Below are positions 1-8,860 of a stretch of 64,000 bases of DNA, piece after piece. Positions within the stretch are counted from its first letter, which is position 1; each line of letters opens with the position of its first letter. The notes beneath the pieces were generated by a model. The model was not told where the DNA came from. It saw nothing but the letters and a program-made list of their open reading frames with translations, and did no database searches. This DNA is from Nitrospira sp. (GTDB taxonomy: Bacteria > Nitrospirota > Nitrospiria > Nitrospirales > Nitrospiraceae), in the NCBI GenBank assembly GCA_030123625.1, contig CP126121.1, forward strand, positions 3,946,179-4,010,178, given 5' to 3'. Made by a program: the position numbers and the translations under genes.

Positions 1-2
1 AT

Positions 3-74
3 GAAGGCATCTTTGCACTGTGCGGCTTGTGTGAAGCAGCTCTTGCACGCTTGAAGCAATCCCAACTGTTTTAG
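3..74 (+). CDS. C-terminal end of a gene cut by the window start (tentative)
   Basis: An open frame enters from the left edge and ends at TAG 72-74, reading EGIFALCGLCEAALARLK and a few more residues. It stops 22 bases before the next start codon, on the same strand, as expected for an operon neighbour. The fragment is too short to identify. It vaguely resembles the C-terminal end of a PLP-fold enzyme, but this is a guess. Another frame starting at base 1 stops at 54 and looks less likely. Confidence 0.3.
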   Translation, partial: EGIFALCGLCEAALARLKQSQLF

Positions 75-96
75 GATTTACGAAGGAGAGGTTGCG

Positions 97-393
97 ATGG
101 CAGACCTGACTAATGACGCGTCATGGATCAACAAAAACGTCCAGATGGTCACAAAGTATCTGACGAAAGAATTCGAGAATTTTGCTGTCGGGTACCACGC
201 CGACAGACCGCTCACCCATACCTTTACCGTCAATAACGAGAAGAAACTCTTTAAGCTGGTTATTGGATGGTCTACCTTAGCAGACAGAACTTTTACCCCG
301 GAGAAAATTAACCGTTTACTCACAGAGGACGTTGCACAGGAAATGCGACTCCACGGAGAGGACGGCTATCACTGGACGCCTTCTGAGTCTTAA
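97..393 (+). CDS. Small hypothetical soluble protein, 98 aa
   Basis: The frame starts at ATG 97 behind a good ribosome site (GAAGGAGAGG, about 6 bases away). The protein is charged, has no signal peptide or membrane segment, and reads like a small alpha/beta domain rich in Lys and Asn with aromatic residues spread through it. I do not recognise the family. Its stop overlaps the end of the convergent GAPDH gene by 4 bases. The opposite-strand frame over the same bases has no ribosome site and looks like a shadow. Confidence 0.7.
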   Translation: MADLTNDASWINKNVQMVTKYLTKEFENFAVGYHADRPLTHTFTVNNEKKLFKLVIGWSTLADRTFTPEKINRLLTEDVAQEMRLHGEDGYHWTPSES

Positions 394-1409
394 CGTAAGG
401 CGGCCGTCTTTGACGCTCCGGCGATTCTGACGGCTTCCCTAATCATCTGAGACGTGTATCCCCACTCGTTATCGTACCAGCTCATCACTTTGACGAGGTT
501 CCCGTCCACCACCTGGGTCAGTTCCAGATCCACGATCGACGCGCGCGGGTCCTGAATGATGTCCGAGGAGACGAGCGCTTCCTCGGTCACGCCGAGCACG
601 CCTCGGTAGCGGTCGCTGTCCGCTTCTTCCCTGAAGATCGTGTTCACTTCGACAGCCGTGGTGCGTCGGCTCGTGAGGAACACGAGATCCGCGAGGGAAC
701 CGATCGCCAGCGGAACGCGAACGGCAAGGCCGTCGAACTTCCCCGCGTACTGAGGCAGGGCCTTGGTCGTCGCCATGGCGGCGCCGGTCGACGAAGGGAT
801 CAGATTAGCGGCGGCCGCCCGGCCTCGCCGCCGTTTCTTATTCGGACGATCGACGATCGTCTGGGTGGCGGTGTAAGCATGCACCGTGGTCATGATGGCC
901 TTCTGGACCCCGATTCTTCTTCCCATGATCTCAACCACGGGGGTAATACAGTTCGTGGTGCAACTGGCACAGGAGATAATGCCTGTTGTCGGTCCGTTCG
1001 TCGTGTTCACTCGATGGACCATGGTGGCAATTTCAGGGCCTTTGCCAGGCGCCGAAAGAATGACGGTCTGGGCGCCAGCCGCCAGATGACGTTCCAAATC
1101 TGCCGACCGGTTAAACACCCCTGTGCATTCCAGCACGATATCAATCTCCAGGTTCTTCCAAGGCAACCTGGCCGGGTCTTTTTCTCTCAACACAGGGTAG
1201 GTCTTCTCCTTGATCCTCAGACCATCGGGGACAGGAACAACCTTCTCATGGTAGCGTCCGTAGACCGTGTCGTAGTTCAGCAAATACGCAAGATCGTCGG
1301 CAGCGTTGAGGTCATTGACCGCTCGCAGCTCCAGCTCCGGTGTCTCAAGAATAATTTTGAAGGCTGCGCGCCCGATTCTGCCTAGGCCGTTAATTGCAAT
1401 CGTGGGCAT
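390..1409 (-). CDS. gap: Glyceraldehyde-3-phosphate dehydrogenase, type I
   Basis: This 339-aa protein has the full family length. The NAD-binding motif NGLGRIGR is at residues 7-14, the catalytic Cys150 lies in SCASCTTNC, His178 is in VHAYT, and the C-terminal WYDNEWGY signature is present. It converts glyceraldehyde-3-phosphate, phosphate and NAD(P)+ to 1,3-bisphosphoglycerate in the cytosol. Two usually conserved places differ: the common SNASC is SCASC, and the common STGAAK is STGAAM. This may mean a GapB-like or specialised paralogue rather than the main glycolytic enzyme. It stands alone, convergent with the small upstream gene, and a decayed DUF488 remnant lies just before its start. 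Confidence 0.95.
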   Translation of the reverse strand: MPTIAINGLGRIGRAAFKIILETPELELRAVNDLNAADDLAYLLNYDTVYGRYHEKVVPVPDGLRIKEKTYPVLREKDPARLPWKNLEIDIVLECTGVFNRSADLERHLAAGAQTVILSAPGKGPEIATMVHRVNTTNGPTTGIISCASCTTNCITPVVEIMGRRIGVQKAIMTTVHAYTATQTIVDRPNKKRRRGRAAAANLIPSSTGAAMATTKALPQYAGKFDGLAVRVPLAIGSLADLVFLTSRRTTAVEVNTIFREEADSDRYRGVLGVTEEALVSSDIIQDPRASIVDLELTQVVDGNLVKVMSWYDNEWGYTSQMIREAVRIAGASKTAALR

Positions 1410-1462
1410 ATCTTGTATTACTCCTTTTTCCTTCGGACATGTTCATGCAAGTTGATCGATGA

Positions 1463-1585
1463 TTCCTTGAGAGCCACCGCGTGATTGTGTCACTCGTCGG
1501 TTGCGCCATACACCAAGGTGATCGCTTCATAGCGGGAGCGCTGTGCCGATTCTTTCAGCGCCTTGATCCCCTCGGACTCGGCCGA
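1463..1585 (-). pseudogene. Decayed C-terminal remnant of a DUF488 protein
   Basis: On the minus strand the frame bounded by TAA at 1586-1588 reads ESEGIKALKESAQRSR, then YEAITLVYGATDE. An in-frame TGA (1490-1492) follows, and then HNHAVALKE. DUF488 proteins typically end with a hydrophobic strand, YxAKDxEHNHAVxLK. The TGA sits exactly where Glu or a similar residue is expected between D-E and H-N. The N-terminal two thirds of the family, including its catalytic-looking region, is missing. This is a truncated pseudogene in the gap between gap and the glycosylase gene. Confidence 0.65.
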
Positions 1586-1602
1586 TTACTTTCGGTGCTG
1601 GC

Positions 1603-2505
1603 TCATGCCAGCCACCCCCTTCGGTCAAGCCCGTCCAGCAACAGATGAAAGTAAATCAACCCGGCATACGGCCGCCATTTGCGCAGCACTCGGCGGACAT
1701 GGTCATAGTCCGGCGGTCGTTTCAGCCGCAACCATCGCTGGAGACCCTTCTGGGCCCCGACATCATCGCCCGGAAACTGGTGTATCCGTCCGAGGCCGCG
1801 CAGCAGCGCGTACTCAGCGGTCCAACGCCCCACTCCTCGCAACTCCATCAACCGGTGTATTGTCTCAGCGTCATCCATGGCCTCGAAACCATCGGGGTCG
1901 AACGCGCCTTCTTTCATCGCTCGGGCCGCATCAATAATGGCCTGTCCCTTGTTTCGGCTATATCCCAATGCTCTCAGCGCTTGGACCTCGACTTCGCCCA
2001 GATCGTCGGGACGTGGAAACGCATGGCCTTCGCTGCGGCTCCCTAACCCGTAGCGCTCCGTCAAGCGATTCAACAGAGTGATCCCGACAGTCACGCTGAG
2101 TTGCTGACAGGCGATGGCGTTGACCAATGCTTCAAATACACTGGGGAAACGCGGCGGCTTCATCCCGAGAAAACGCCGGGCCAACTGATGCAACTTCGTT
2201 TCTTGCGATGCCAGCCGATAAAATTTGCGGAGATCTATCCGGAGGCCTAACAACCTGTCCAATGCCGCCGTCACGTCGGCTTGCGCCCTCGACGACAGAC
2301 CGACACCAGTGACGGTGACGGCCAGCGTGGAGTTCTGCTGTGTGACGGCCACCTGAACCGGCATGGCATCGACGACCAGGGTCCGCCTGTAAACCCCTTC
2401 TTCCCAACGATCCATGGTATTGTTCGGACGCCGTCGCAATGTCCAGACGGTGAGATCAAGCCGGAAGGGCTGCACCGGACGCAGTATGAAAGCGATTTCC
2501 TGCAT
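1603..2505 (-). CDS. alkA: DNA-3-methyladenine glycosylase II (AlkA-type, HhH-GPD)
   Basis: A 300-aa base-excision repair glycosylase. The N-terminal 100 residues match the AlkA_N-like beta domain. The HhH-GPD fold follows, with the hairpin LRGVGRWTAEYAL at residues 222-234 and the catalytic Asp near residue 248 in FPGDD. It removes alkylated purines such as 3-methyladenine and leaves an abasic site. There is no Ada or AraC domain, so it is the stand-alone form. The ORF begins at ATG 2505 with no strong ribosome site. It lies downstream of the PLP enzyme on the same strand, with a gap of about 55 bases. Confidence 0.9.
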   Translation of the reverse strand: MQEIAFILRPVQPFRLDLTVWTLRRRPNNTMDRWEEGVYRRTLVVDAMPVQVAVTQQNSTLAVTVTGVGLSSRAQADVTAALDRLLGLRIDLRKFYRLASQETKLHQLARRFLGMKPPRFPSVFEALVNAIACQQLSVTVGITLLNRLTERYGLGSRSEGHAFPRPDDLGEVEVQALRALGYSRNKGQAIIDAARAMKEGAFDPDGFEAMDDAETIHRLMELRGVGRWTAEYALLRGLGRIHQFPGDDVGAQKGLQRWLRLKRPPDYDHVRRVLRKWRPYAGLIYFHLLLDGLDRRGWLA

Positions 2506-2561
2506 GGTTCAGGCGCGGCCTCACCGCGATCAGCCGATCGGTGCATGGCTCGTGCAGGCGC

Positions 2562-3728
2562 TTAGTCCGTTTTCAGCGCATGTTCCAGATCGGCGATCAC
2601 ATCCTCAATATCCTCGCAACCGACCGAGATTCTCACGAGCCCGCTTGTGAGTCCCTGTCGCTCCATGATGTCTGTCGGCGTCGCGACATGGGTCATCGAC
2701 GCCGGATGTTCAATCAACGTATCGACCGTGCCCAGGGACACCGCCAACGTGCACAGCTTCAGCCTCTTCAACAGCCGCTTGGCCGCCTCGAACCCGCCGG
2801 CCACCTCGAAACTGAAGCAACCGCCGAAGCCGGTCATCTGTCGGGTCGCCACATGGTGTCCGGGGAACTGAGGATCGCCGGGATAGTAGATCTTACTGAC
2901 GGTCGGCAGACCGGCAAGAAATTCAAACAGCTTCATCGCGTTGTCGTGATGCCGTTGCATGCGCAAGGACAGGGTTCGGATGCCCCGCAAGAGCAGATAG
3001 GCGTCGAACGGGCTCAGAATGCCGCCGGTGTCGCGGCGATACGAGCGAATCTGGGCGGCCAGTTCGGAGCGAGCCACGACGATCCCGCCGATCACATCGC
3101 CGTGTCCGTTCAGATATTTCGTCGCGCTATGGAGAGACAGATCCGCACCGAGCTCCAACGGCCGCTGAAAATACGGGCTGGAAAAGGTGTTGTCCACGAT
3201 CGTCAAGATGTCTTGAGGTCGGGCCAGTTCGGCGAGGGCCCGGATATCGGTGATCTTGCATGTGGGGTTGGCGGGCGTTTCATAGAACACCACCTTGGTG
3301 TCGTCTCGGATGGCATCTTCGACGGCCTGCACATCGGAGGTATTGACGACTGACGACGTGATTCCCAGATCGGCCAAACGCTGTGTGATCAAATGGAGGG
3401 TGGGGCTATACAGCGCTTCCCCGCAGATCACATGATCGCCCGTTTTCAGAACACCGAGCAAGCTGGCTTGGATGGCCGCCATCCCCGACCCAAAGGCAAC
3501 GGCTGCCTCTCCGTTTTCCAGATCAGCGACCACCTGCTCGACGGCTTCGACGGTCGGATTTCCCATCCGGCTGTAGACGTGCCCGGCGCGACGCCCTAGA
3601 AAGAGATCCGAGCCGGCTTCGGGAGAATCGAACGCAAACGTGGACGTGAGAAAAATCGGCATCGCATGGGCATTCATGGGCTTCGTCCGCCCGTCGGCAT
3701 GCAGTTGTCTCGTGGTAAATCCGTGCAT
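2562..3728 (-). CDS. Cys/Met metabolism PLP-dependent enzyme (cystathionine gamma-synthase / methionine gamma-lyase family)
   Basis: This is a fold-type I PLP enzyme of the trans-sulfuration family. It shows the family signatures YSRMGNPT, the Asp of IVDNTF and the PLP lysine in SATKYLNGHGD (Lys204). From ATG 3728 it is 388 aa, the usual length. That start gives MHGFTTRQLHADG, which matches family N-termini, and has a GAGGAG site 9 bases upstream. A further in-frame ATG 30 bases earlier lacks a site. It acts on cystathionine, homoserine esters or methionine; which of these cannot be told from sequence alone. No other sulfur genes are adjacent. Confidence 0.9.
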   Translation of the reverse strand: MHGFTTRQLHADGRTKPMNAHAMPIFLTSTFAFDSPEAGSDLFLGRRAGHVYSRMGNPTVEAVEQVVADLENGEAAVAFGSGMAAIQASLLGVLKTGDHVICGEALYSPTLHLITQRLADLGITSSVVNTSDVQAVEDAIRDDTKVVFYETPANPTCKITDIRALAELARPQDILTIVDNTFSSPYFQRPLELGADLSLHSATKYLNGHGDVIGGIVVARSELAAQIRSYRRDTGGILSPFDAYLLLRGIRTLSLRMQRHHDNAMKLFEFLAGLPTVSKIYYPGDPQFPGHHVATRQMTGFGGCFSFEVAGGFEAAKRLLKRLKLCTLAVSLGTVDTLIEHPASMTHVATPTDIMERQGLTSGLVRISVGCEDIEDVIADLEHALKTD

Positions 3729-4130
3729 GAAACGGCTCCTCTGTCCGTGCGTTTCCATCTTCGTGAGCGCTTAGTCGGCGTCCGGTCGGTTGCCCCGAAA
3801 TAAAATGATTTGTCCCACCCTGTGAAGCATGCTTCTATTTCTCATGACGATCTGCTGTCCGGTTCTTGCAAAGCTCCAACATTCATTCATATCCAATGAT
3901 TTCAACCACGATTCAGCACGACATAGTGAAGCAAGTCTCATCCCTCCAACACACCTCGCAAAACACCTAGTGGTCTGCACCTGACGTCATGGGGGCTCAT
4001 TCGATGTTGTCTTCGATTACTCCCGAGAAGCGCTGCGGGCCTGTTGCGATCATAAAGCCGGTAGCTGAAGCAAAGGTGGATCCTTGCCAGGAGTTGAGTG
4101 ACTCACTGAACGCCGATCGGTGAGACATGA
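3729..4130. other. Intergenic stretch, no gene seen
   Basis: About 400 bases between two minus-strand genes. A 69-codon minus-strand frame (3771-3980) lacks a ribosome site and family resemblance. The right part contains repeated GAGTGA/TCACTC words (about 4092-4135) that might form a weak hairpin. No tRNA, promoter or known RNA is evident. Confidence 0.5.
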
Positions 4131-5183
4131 TCACTCGACGTATTTACGCGGTTCCGGGGGTAGGTTGACCGGTCGGTACTCCGGCTTCGCCTTCTCCAGC
4201 CGTTCTTGCACGCTGACATGCAACGTGGCGGATGGAGAAATCACACGGATGGAGGGGTGAAGCGTGATGAACGGCGGTTTGTAGGAATCATGCATCGGCT
4301 CCATCAGAGGATCGCCGGTGATCGTGGCGGTTCCATCCTTGGTGAACGTGCCGTCCTTGAACAGCAGGCCATGAGGTTGCACCCTGTTCAGCATCCACCC
4401 GAACGTCACGTCGGATAGGCCCGTTTCTTTATAACCGCCGCCGATGTCGCAATGGACTCCGGCAAACCATACCTGCTCCACACCTTCGCGCGGGTCCCAC
4501 AGGGTGGGCGGAAAGCTTTCCCGTTTCTCATCGATGGCGACGGCATGGTAGCCGAAGCGGACATTTGGGTGCAGCGAGGTGTCGTGAAAACTGAACAGCA
4601 GATGGTCGAGTCTGCTGAAGAGGATGAGTGGAATGCCGAGTGCGCCCACCGTGTCCCACACGCCGATGACTTCGATCAACACGTCTTGGCTTTGATAATC
4701 TTTGCGGAATTGAGCGGTGATCGTATCGTTGTTGCGGCGGTAGACGTCGAAGGCATGGCTCGCGAAGGTAGCGTCCAGTCGTTGCCGAGCAGGCACGCCG
4801 CATTTGGTCAACATTCCCCCGATGCTGCGGGCGGTGTAGGCGCCTCTGCTGAACCCAAATAAGTAGATCCGATCACCATCCTCGTACTGTTCGCAGACGA
4901 ATCGATACCCGGCTTGCAGCTTGAGTTCCAAACCGGCTCCGGTCGCCCCTTCGGCGATCCGCACCGCCCAGATACCATCGGCTCCGACGCCGTCATCGTA
5001 AAAGGCGGTTTGTCCTTGGATCGATTTGATGCGCACCCCGGCCGGACGGATCTGCGCCTCGCCCGGCAGAAAGGAGAAGAACTTGAAAACATTCGTCTCA
5101 TCCGGTGATGTGCCGACGTTCGGGATTTTGGAATCCGGATGGCTCCACGTACCGTCGGTGCAGACGACGATGTTTTTTGACAT
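4131..5183 (-). CDS. DUF2235 alpha/beta hydrolase (Tle1-like phospholipase domain)
   Basis: The protein opens with KNIVVCTDGTW, the typical DUF2235 N-terminus, and has the nucleophile elbow GFSRGAYTAR with its serine. Further along, DTVGALGIP and the GVHCDIGGGY histidine/aspartate block fit the rest of the catalytic machinery. DUF2235 (COG3673) includes the Tle1 lipases delivered by type VI secretion, but also many stand-alone hydrolases. The chosen start at ATG 5183 has an AGGAGAG site, whereas a longer frame from 5237 has none. It is about 350 aa with no signal peptide. No VgrG, immunity lipoprotein or secretion gene is adjacent, so a housekeeping or orphan role is more likely than an effector role. 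Confidence 0.85.
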   Translation of the reverse strand: MSKNIVVCTDGTWSHPDSKIPNVGTSPDETNVFKFFSFLPGEAQIRPAGVRIKSIQGQTAFYDDGVGADGIWAVRIAEGATGAGLELKLQAGYRFVCEQYEDGDRIYLFGFSRGAYTARSIGGMLTKCGVPARQRLDATFASHAFDVYRRNNDTITAQFRKDYQSQDVLIEVIGVWDTVGALGIPLILFSRLDHLLFSFHDTSLHPNVRFGYHAVAIDEKRESFPPTLWDPREGVEQVWFAGVHCDIGGGYKETGLSDVTFGWMLNRVQPHGLLFKDGTFTKDGTATITGDPLMEPMHDSYKPPFITLHPSIRVISPSATLHVSVQERLEKAKPEYRPVNLPPEPRKYVE

Positions 5184-6594
5184 GAACTCTCCTTTCCTGA
5201 TCAACCGCGTATCTTTGTTGGCATTGACGCCCGGCACTATGCCTTACACCAGATCGAGAGATTCTAAAAAGAAGCACTTTCACATAGGATTCAGGTTGAT
5301 CTTGATGTGAATCGCGCGAGACGCTGCAAAGTGTTTGCCTAACTTGGAGAAAGAAACGAAACCATGCGAAATGTGACGGATAATTAACTTTGTAGGAATA
5401 AATGGGAAATCGCCTGCTGTAATACCGTGTCACTAATGCATGGGTGTGCCAAAATGACGGATCACGGATCGATCGAGGCAGGTCGGTGGAAGAACGGAAC
5501 CAGAACGGTCCTGACTAAGAATTTTGAAGAGGGGCAAAGCATGGCAGTACCAAGCGCTTTCAGTTGGATGGGTGTTTTTCGGCCGGGAAAATTCAATCAG
5601 GAGCATGAACAATACCAGAATGAGGAAGATCACGACCATTCCAATGCTGACCAACCATATTGTGACGCGGTCTCTTAATGGAACAAGAGGGGGTGTACGC
5701 CTTGCACAGCTCCTTAACGATGCTTTATTGAAGATAACGGAGATCGCAGAGGGGACAATGCGTGCCATGATCGTCGCCCGAGATTGGTCAAAGAGCGTGG
5801 AGTGTAGTCGTCAGCCCATATCCACTCTTATTCAGTGTTAGGTGGCCCAACCGACTCAGACGATCCACCTCGATGAACACATTCTGCCGAGGCCGGTCCT
5901 GCAACTCTTGTGTGTCCCTTCCTAGGTACACTGGGTTTCGTTCTCACTATTTCGAGAATAAGATTACCAATAACTATATCTAACAACGTAGATAAGCAAG
6001 TTTTAGTCCGCCTTGAATCGGCTTAAAGTATTTGCGAGATTGCTTGAAAGGATGTTCAAAACCCACGGATTAGAAAAGCAGTACAGGTTGAATTTCAGAC
6101 TGCTGGTTGAATTTGAAGTGGTGTTCGAATTTCGCACGGTGCGCAACGAGCGAGGGATTTCCGAAGGGGGGTCACCTATGAAAAGGGCTGTCAAAAGCGA
6201 GACCACCCCTCTGCGATCCGGCTCTCCGCGCGTCTGGATGATGAGTCAGTCACCTATGCGGACTCACGGCCCAGAATGAATGGGACACCGGTTGCGCCAT
6301 TAAGTCTTGGGACCTCGCTCAGCCTGGAGGCTAGCGGGCCATGACCCCGTGGCGCTGACCGGTGGTTCCCTTCGCCGTCGGGCAAAATGCCTCTTGCATT
6401 GCACAATCGAGGATAATCCCCTCAGCGCGGTCTGTATCGATCAGCCAGTAACGTAACAAGCCGAGCGAGCCGATGCGAGCCAGTGTAATTAAAGAACTCG
6501 CTCGAGGGGATAAAAAGTCTGGAAGCACTCTGCAGAAACCAAGATTGATACCTCAAATGCCAGTAAAGGATAACGTGACGGCCCACAAAAGACC
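5184..6594. other. Long stretch without a convincing gene
   Basis: About 1.4 kb. Several frames of 65-111 codons occur. The most gene-like is a minus-strand frame at 5433-5768 with one long hydrophobic run (about residues 35-60), but it lacks a ribosome site and overlaps a plus-strand frame of equal quality. Around 5930-6130 the DNA is AT-rich, as is common in decayed or foreign DNA. No tRNA, transposase or repeat was recognised. This is probably the scar of lost genes. Confidence 0.5.
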
Positions 6595-6990
6595 TCACTT
6601 TTCCGGATCAAGGACAAACCCATAACTATCGGGATCATGCTTCCACGCGCCTGACGACAACAGGCCTAAGAGGGGCAAGAGAAAGAAATATGCTCCAATG
6701 ACATCGACCGTCCCAATCGAGCTGACTGTGCGAGATGTCGTACGGAATTGGCTCTGATAGCCGGGTTTCCGTACTTCAATCAGGAGATCTTTGCCTCTGT
6801 ACGCTTCAAATTGGACCGGCGTTTGACCGACTGGTGTTCCCCCGGCGAGTACCGTAGCTCCATCGGGTGAGGAGCTAACATGAATGGTTTGCATTGAGGG
6901 GGCAAAGACCGAGCACCCGCTAAAACCCACCAAGACCAGGACTGCAGTTATGTGCCGAAAAACACTCCATCGAATCTTTACCCGCTGCAT
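6595..6990 (-). CDS. Small PEGA-domain lipoprotein
   Basis: From ATG 6990, with AAGGAGTG about 8 bases upstream, the protein is 131 aa. It has a short basic start, a hydrophobic core and a lipobox ending FSGC, so it is predicted to be lipid-anchored. After the Cys comes one PEGA-like beta domain: IHVSSSPDGATVLAGG, then a TPV motif, then the KPGYQ turn. A second hydrophobic segment (GAYFFLLPLLGLLSSGAW) follows and could be an additional membrane helix. PEGA domains often sit in surface or envelope proteins. The function is unknown. A longer frame from 7035 has no ribosome site. Confidence 0.75.
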   Translation of the reverse strand: MQRVKIRWSVFRHITAVLVLVGFSGCSVFAPSMQTIHVSSSPDGATVLAGGTPVGQTPVQFEAYRGKDLLIEVRKPGYQSQFRTTSRTVSSIGTVDVIGAYFFLLPLLGLLSSGAWKHDPDSYGFVLDPEK

Positions 6991-7272
6991 CTCTATCACT
7001 CCTTGGACGAGTATTCCCACGTGTACGGATCGCAAAAGTGCGTCAGCTTTTACGCTATCTAATGCACTGGAAAATTCTCACCTGTGCCTCATCAGGCTAG
7101 CGAAGTCAGGTACTGTAGAGTAGATGCATTAGTCGCACGTTTTGCTAGAGCTGATCGGTCTGGTGATAGATAGTTGGACCATGCTCCAGACCTTGAGATG
7201 AGACTAGGTTTCCCTTTGCCGCTTGGGTATAATCCATCGGATTCATTCCTTTCATCTTGTTAGGAGATCTGT

Positions 7273-8343
7273 ATGTCCGAAAAAGACGATAAGAGGCGCG
7301 CACTCGACTTAGCCCTGTCCCAGATCGAAAAGCAGTACGGGAAGGGTGCCATCATGAAGCTTGGAGCTGAGGAGAAGGTCGATGTGCCGGCAATTTCCAC
7401 CGGTTCTTTGGGCCTCGACATTGCTCTCGGGGTAGGCGGCCTTCCACGTGGGCGGGTCATTGAGATCTTCGGACCGGAGGCTTCCGGGAAGACGACTATG
7501 ACCCTGCACTGCATTGCCGAAGTGCAAAAAGCGGGTGGCGTCGCCGCGTTCATCGATGCGGAACATGCGTTGGATTTGGCCTATGCCAAAAAGCTCGGTG
7601 TGCAGGCCGACGATCTTCTTGTGTCTCAGCCGGATACGGGTGAGCAGGCATTGGAGATCGCCGAAACATTGGTCCGAAGCGGAGCGATCGATTTGATCGT
7701 CATCGATTCGGTCGCGGCCTTGACGCCTCGCGCGGAGATCGAAGGCGAGATGGGCGATGCCCACATGGGTCTTCAGGCGCGGCTCATGTCGCAAGCACTG
7801 AGAAAACTCACGGCGGCCATTTCAAAATCGTTGACGACGGTGATCTTCATCAATCAAATCCGCATGAAGCTCGGTGTGATGTTCGGAAATCCGGAGACCA
7901 CCACCGGAGGGAACGCGCTTAAGTTCTACTCGTCCGTCAGGCTGGACATCCGACGCATCGAATCGATTAAGGAAGGGCAGGACGTGATGGGGAGCCGGGT
8001 CCGCGTGAAGGTGGTCAAGAACAAGATGGCGCCGCCGTTTCGTCAGGCGGAGTTCGATATCATGTTTGCCGAGGGTATTTCCAAAACCGGCGAGCTCGTG
8101 GATTTGGGTGTCGACAAGAAAATCATCGAAAAATCCGGTGCCTGGTATTCTTACAAGGGGGAACGGATCGGCCAGGGGCGCGACGCGGCCAGAGATTTCC
8201 TCAAGAATAATGTCGCCACAGCCCGCGAGATCGAAATGAGACTTCGCGAAGCGGCCGGCGTTCCGGTTCGTAGTGAGAAAAAAACTGAGGCCAAAGAAGA
8301 AAAGCCTGCCGGGCGCGGCGAAGAAAAGCGGGCGCATCGGTAA
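7273..8343 (+). CDS. recA: Recombinase RecA
   Basis: A 356-aa protein with the Walker A motif GPEASGKT at residues 67-74, the Walker B strand [10 protein letters not shown], and the DNA-binding loops with [10 protein letters not shown] and [12 protein letters not shown]. It polymerises on single-stranded DNA, drives strand exchange and triggers SOS self-cleavage of LexA-like proteins. The acidic, lysine-rich C-terminal tail is typical. TTAGGAG lies 7 bases before ATG 7273. It begins the order recA-recX-alaS-ruvX-mltG-deoC on one strand. I looked for an SOS box upstream (6991-7272) and did not find a convincing palindrome. Confidence 0.98.
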   Translation: MSEKDDKRRALDLALSQIEKQYGKGAIMKLGAEEKVDVPAISTGSLGLDIALGVGGLPRGRVIEIFGPEASGKTTMTLHCIAEVQKAGGVAAFIDAEHALDLAYAKKLGVQADDLLVSQPDTGEQALEIAETLVRSGAIDLIVIDSVAALTPRAEIEGEMGDAHMGLQARLMSQALRKLTAAISKSLTTVIFINQIRMKLGVMFGNPETTTGGNALKFYSSVRLDIRRIESIKEGQDVMGSRVRVKVVKNKMAPPFRQAEFDIMFAEGISKTGELVDLGVDKKIIEKSGAWYSYKGERIGQGRDAARDFLKNNVATAREIEMRLREAAGVPVRSEKKTEAKEEKPAGRGEEKRAHR

Positions 8344-8860
8344 CCGGAAGAACATACGGTCTCGCTCTCCAGCCGTATCGACGAGCCCGGTTGATGTCGT
8401 TCACCTCGCGATTCGTTTCTTGGCAAAACGAGATCGGACGATCACCCACGTTGAGCAGTATCTCAGATCAAAAGGAGCTTCGTCCCCCCAAGTCGCTCTA
8501 ACGATTCAGCGATTGTCGGACCTCGGGTACCTCAACGATCATGCCTATGCACAACGATGGGTCAACAAACGGCTGGCGGTTCGGCCGATGGGGGAAGAAC
8601 GACTGAAGGCCGAATTGCAGGCCAAAGGAATTTCCGAAGCCTTGGCCGCTCAGGTGGCGGCTGAGGCCTTGCGCGAGAGAGATGAAAGGGTATTGGCTCG
8701 GCGCGCACTGCAGGCCGCTCAACATCGTGGCCGTCGATTGACTTCGGCTCAAGCCGGGTACCTTCTCCGTCAGCGGGGTTTCAGTGAGGAGACTATTGAT
8801 CGTATGATAGAGGAGTTCAGAATCAACGAGGAATCTGTGTATGAAGAAGAGTGCGACTGA
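8273..8860 (+). CDS. recX: Regulatory protein RecX
   Basis: RecX binds RecA filaments and limits their activity. The core (residues 45-190) has the three-helix repeats typical of RecX, with [29 protein letters not shown] and [13 protein letters not shown]. The open frame can start at GTG 8273, inside recA, which would give a very basic 40-residue N-terminal extension with no ribosome site. A later non-ATG start is possible, so the N-terminus is uncertain. It overlaps the recA 3' end by 71 bases and the alaS start by 20 bases, suggesting translational coupling. Confidence 0.9.
   Translation: MRKKLRPKKKSLPGAAKKSGRIGNRKNIRSRSPAVSTSPVDVVHLAIRFLAKRDRTITHVEQYLRSKGASSPQVALTIQRLSDLGYLNDHAYAQRWVNKRLAVRPMGEERLKAELQAKGISEALAAQVAAEALRERDERVLARRALQAAQHRGRRLTSAQAGYLLRQRGFSEETIDRMIEEFRINEESVYEEECD

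Noticed and set aside
1490..1492. TGA in the DUF488 remnant as a selenocysteine codon
   Set aside because: The family has no selenocysteine at this position, the N-terminal part is missing, and no SECIS-like hairpin was seen.
5433..5768. 111-codon minus-strand frame with a hydrophobic segment
   Set aside because: No ribosome site. It overlaps an equally long plus-strand frame, and the hydrophobic run alone is weak evidence in AT-rich intergenic DNA.
6331..6528. 65-codon minus-strand frame reading RYWLIDTDRAEGIILDCAMQEAF
   Set aside because: It reads somewhat like protein but has no ribosome site or recognisable family. It may be a decayed gene, but I cannot support it.
7100..7272. SOS/LexA box upstream of recA
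   Set aside because: No convincing palindrome with conserved spacing was found.
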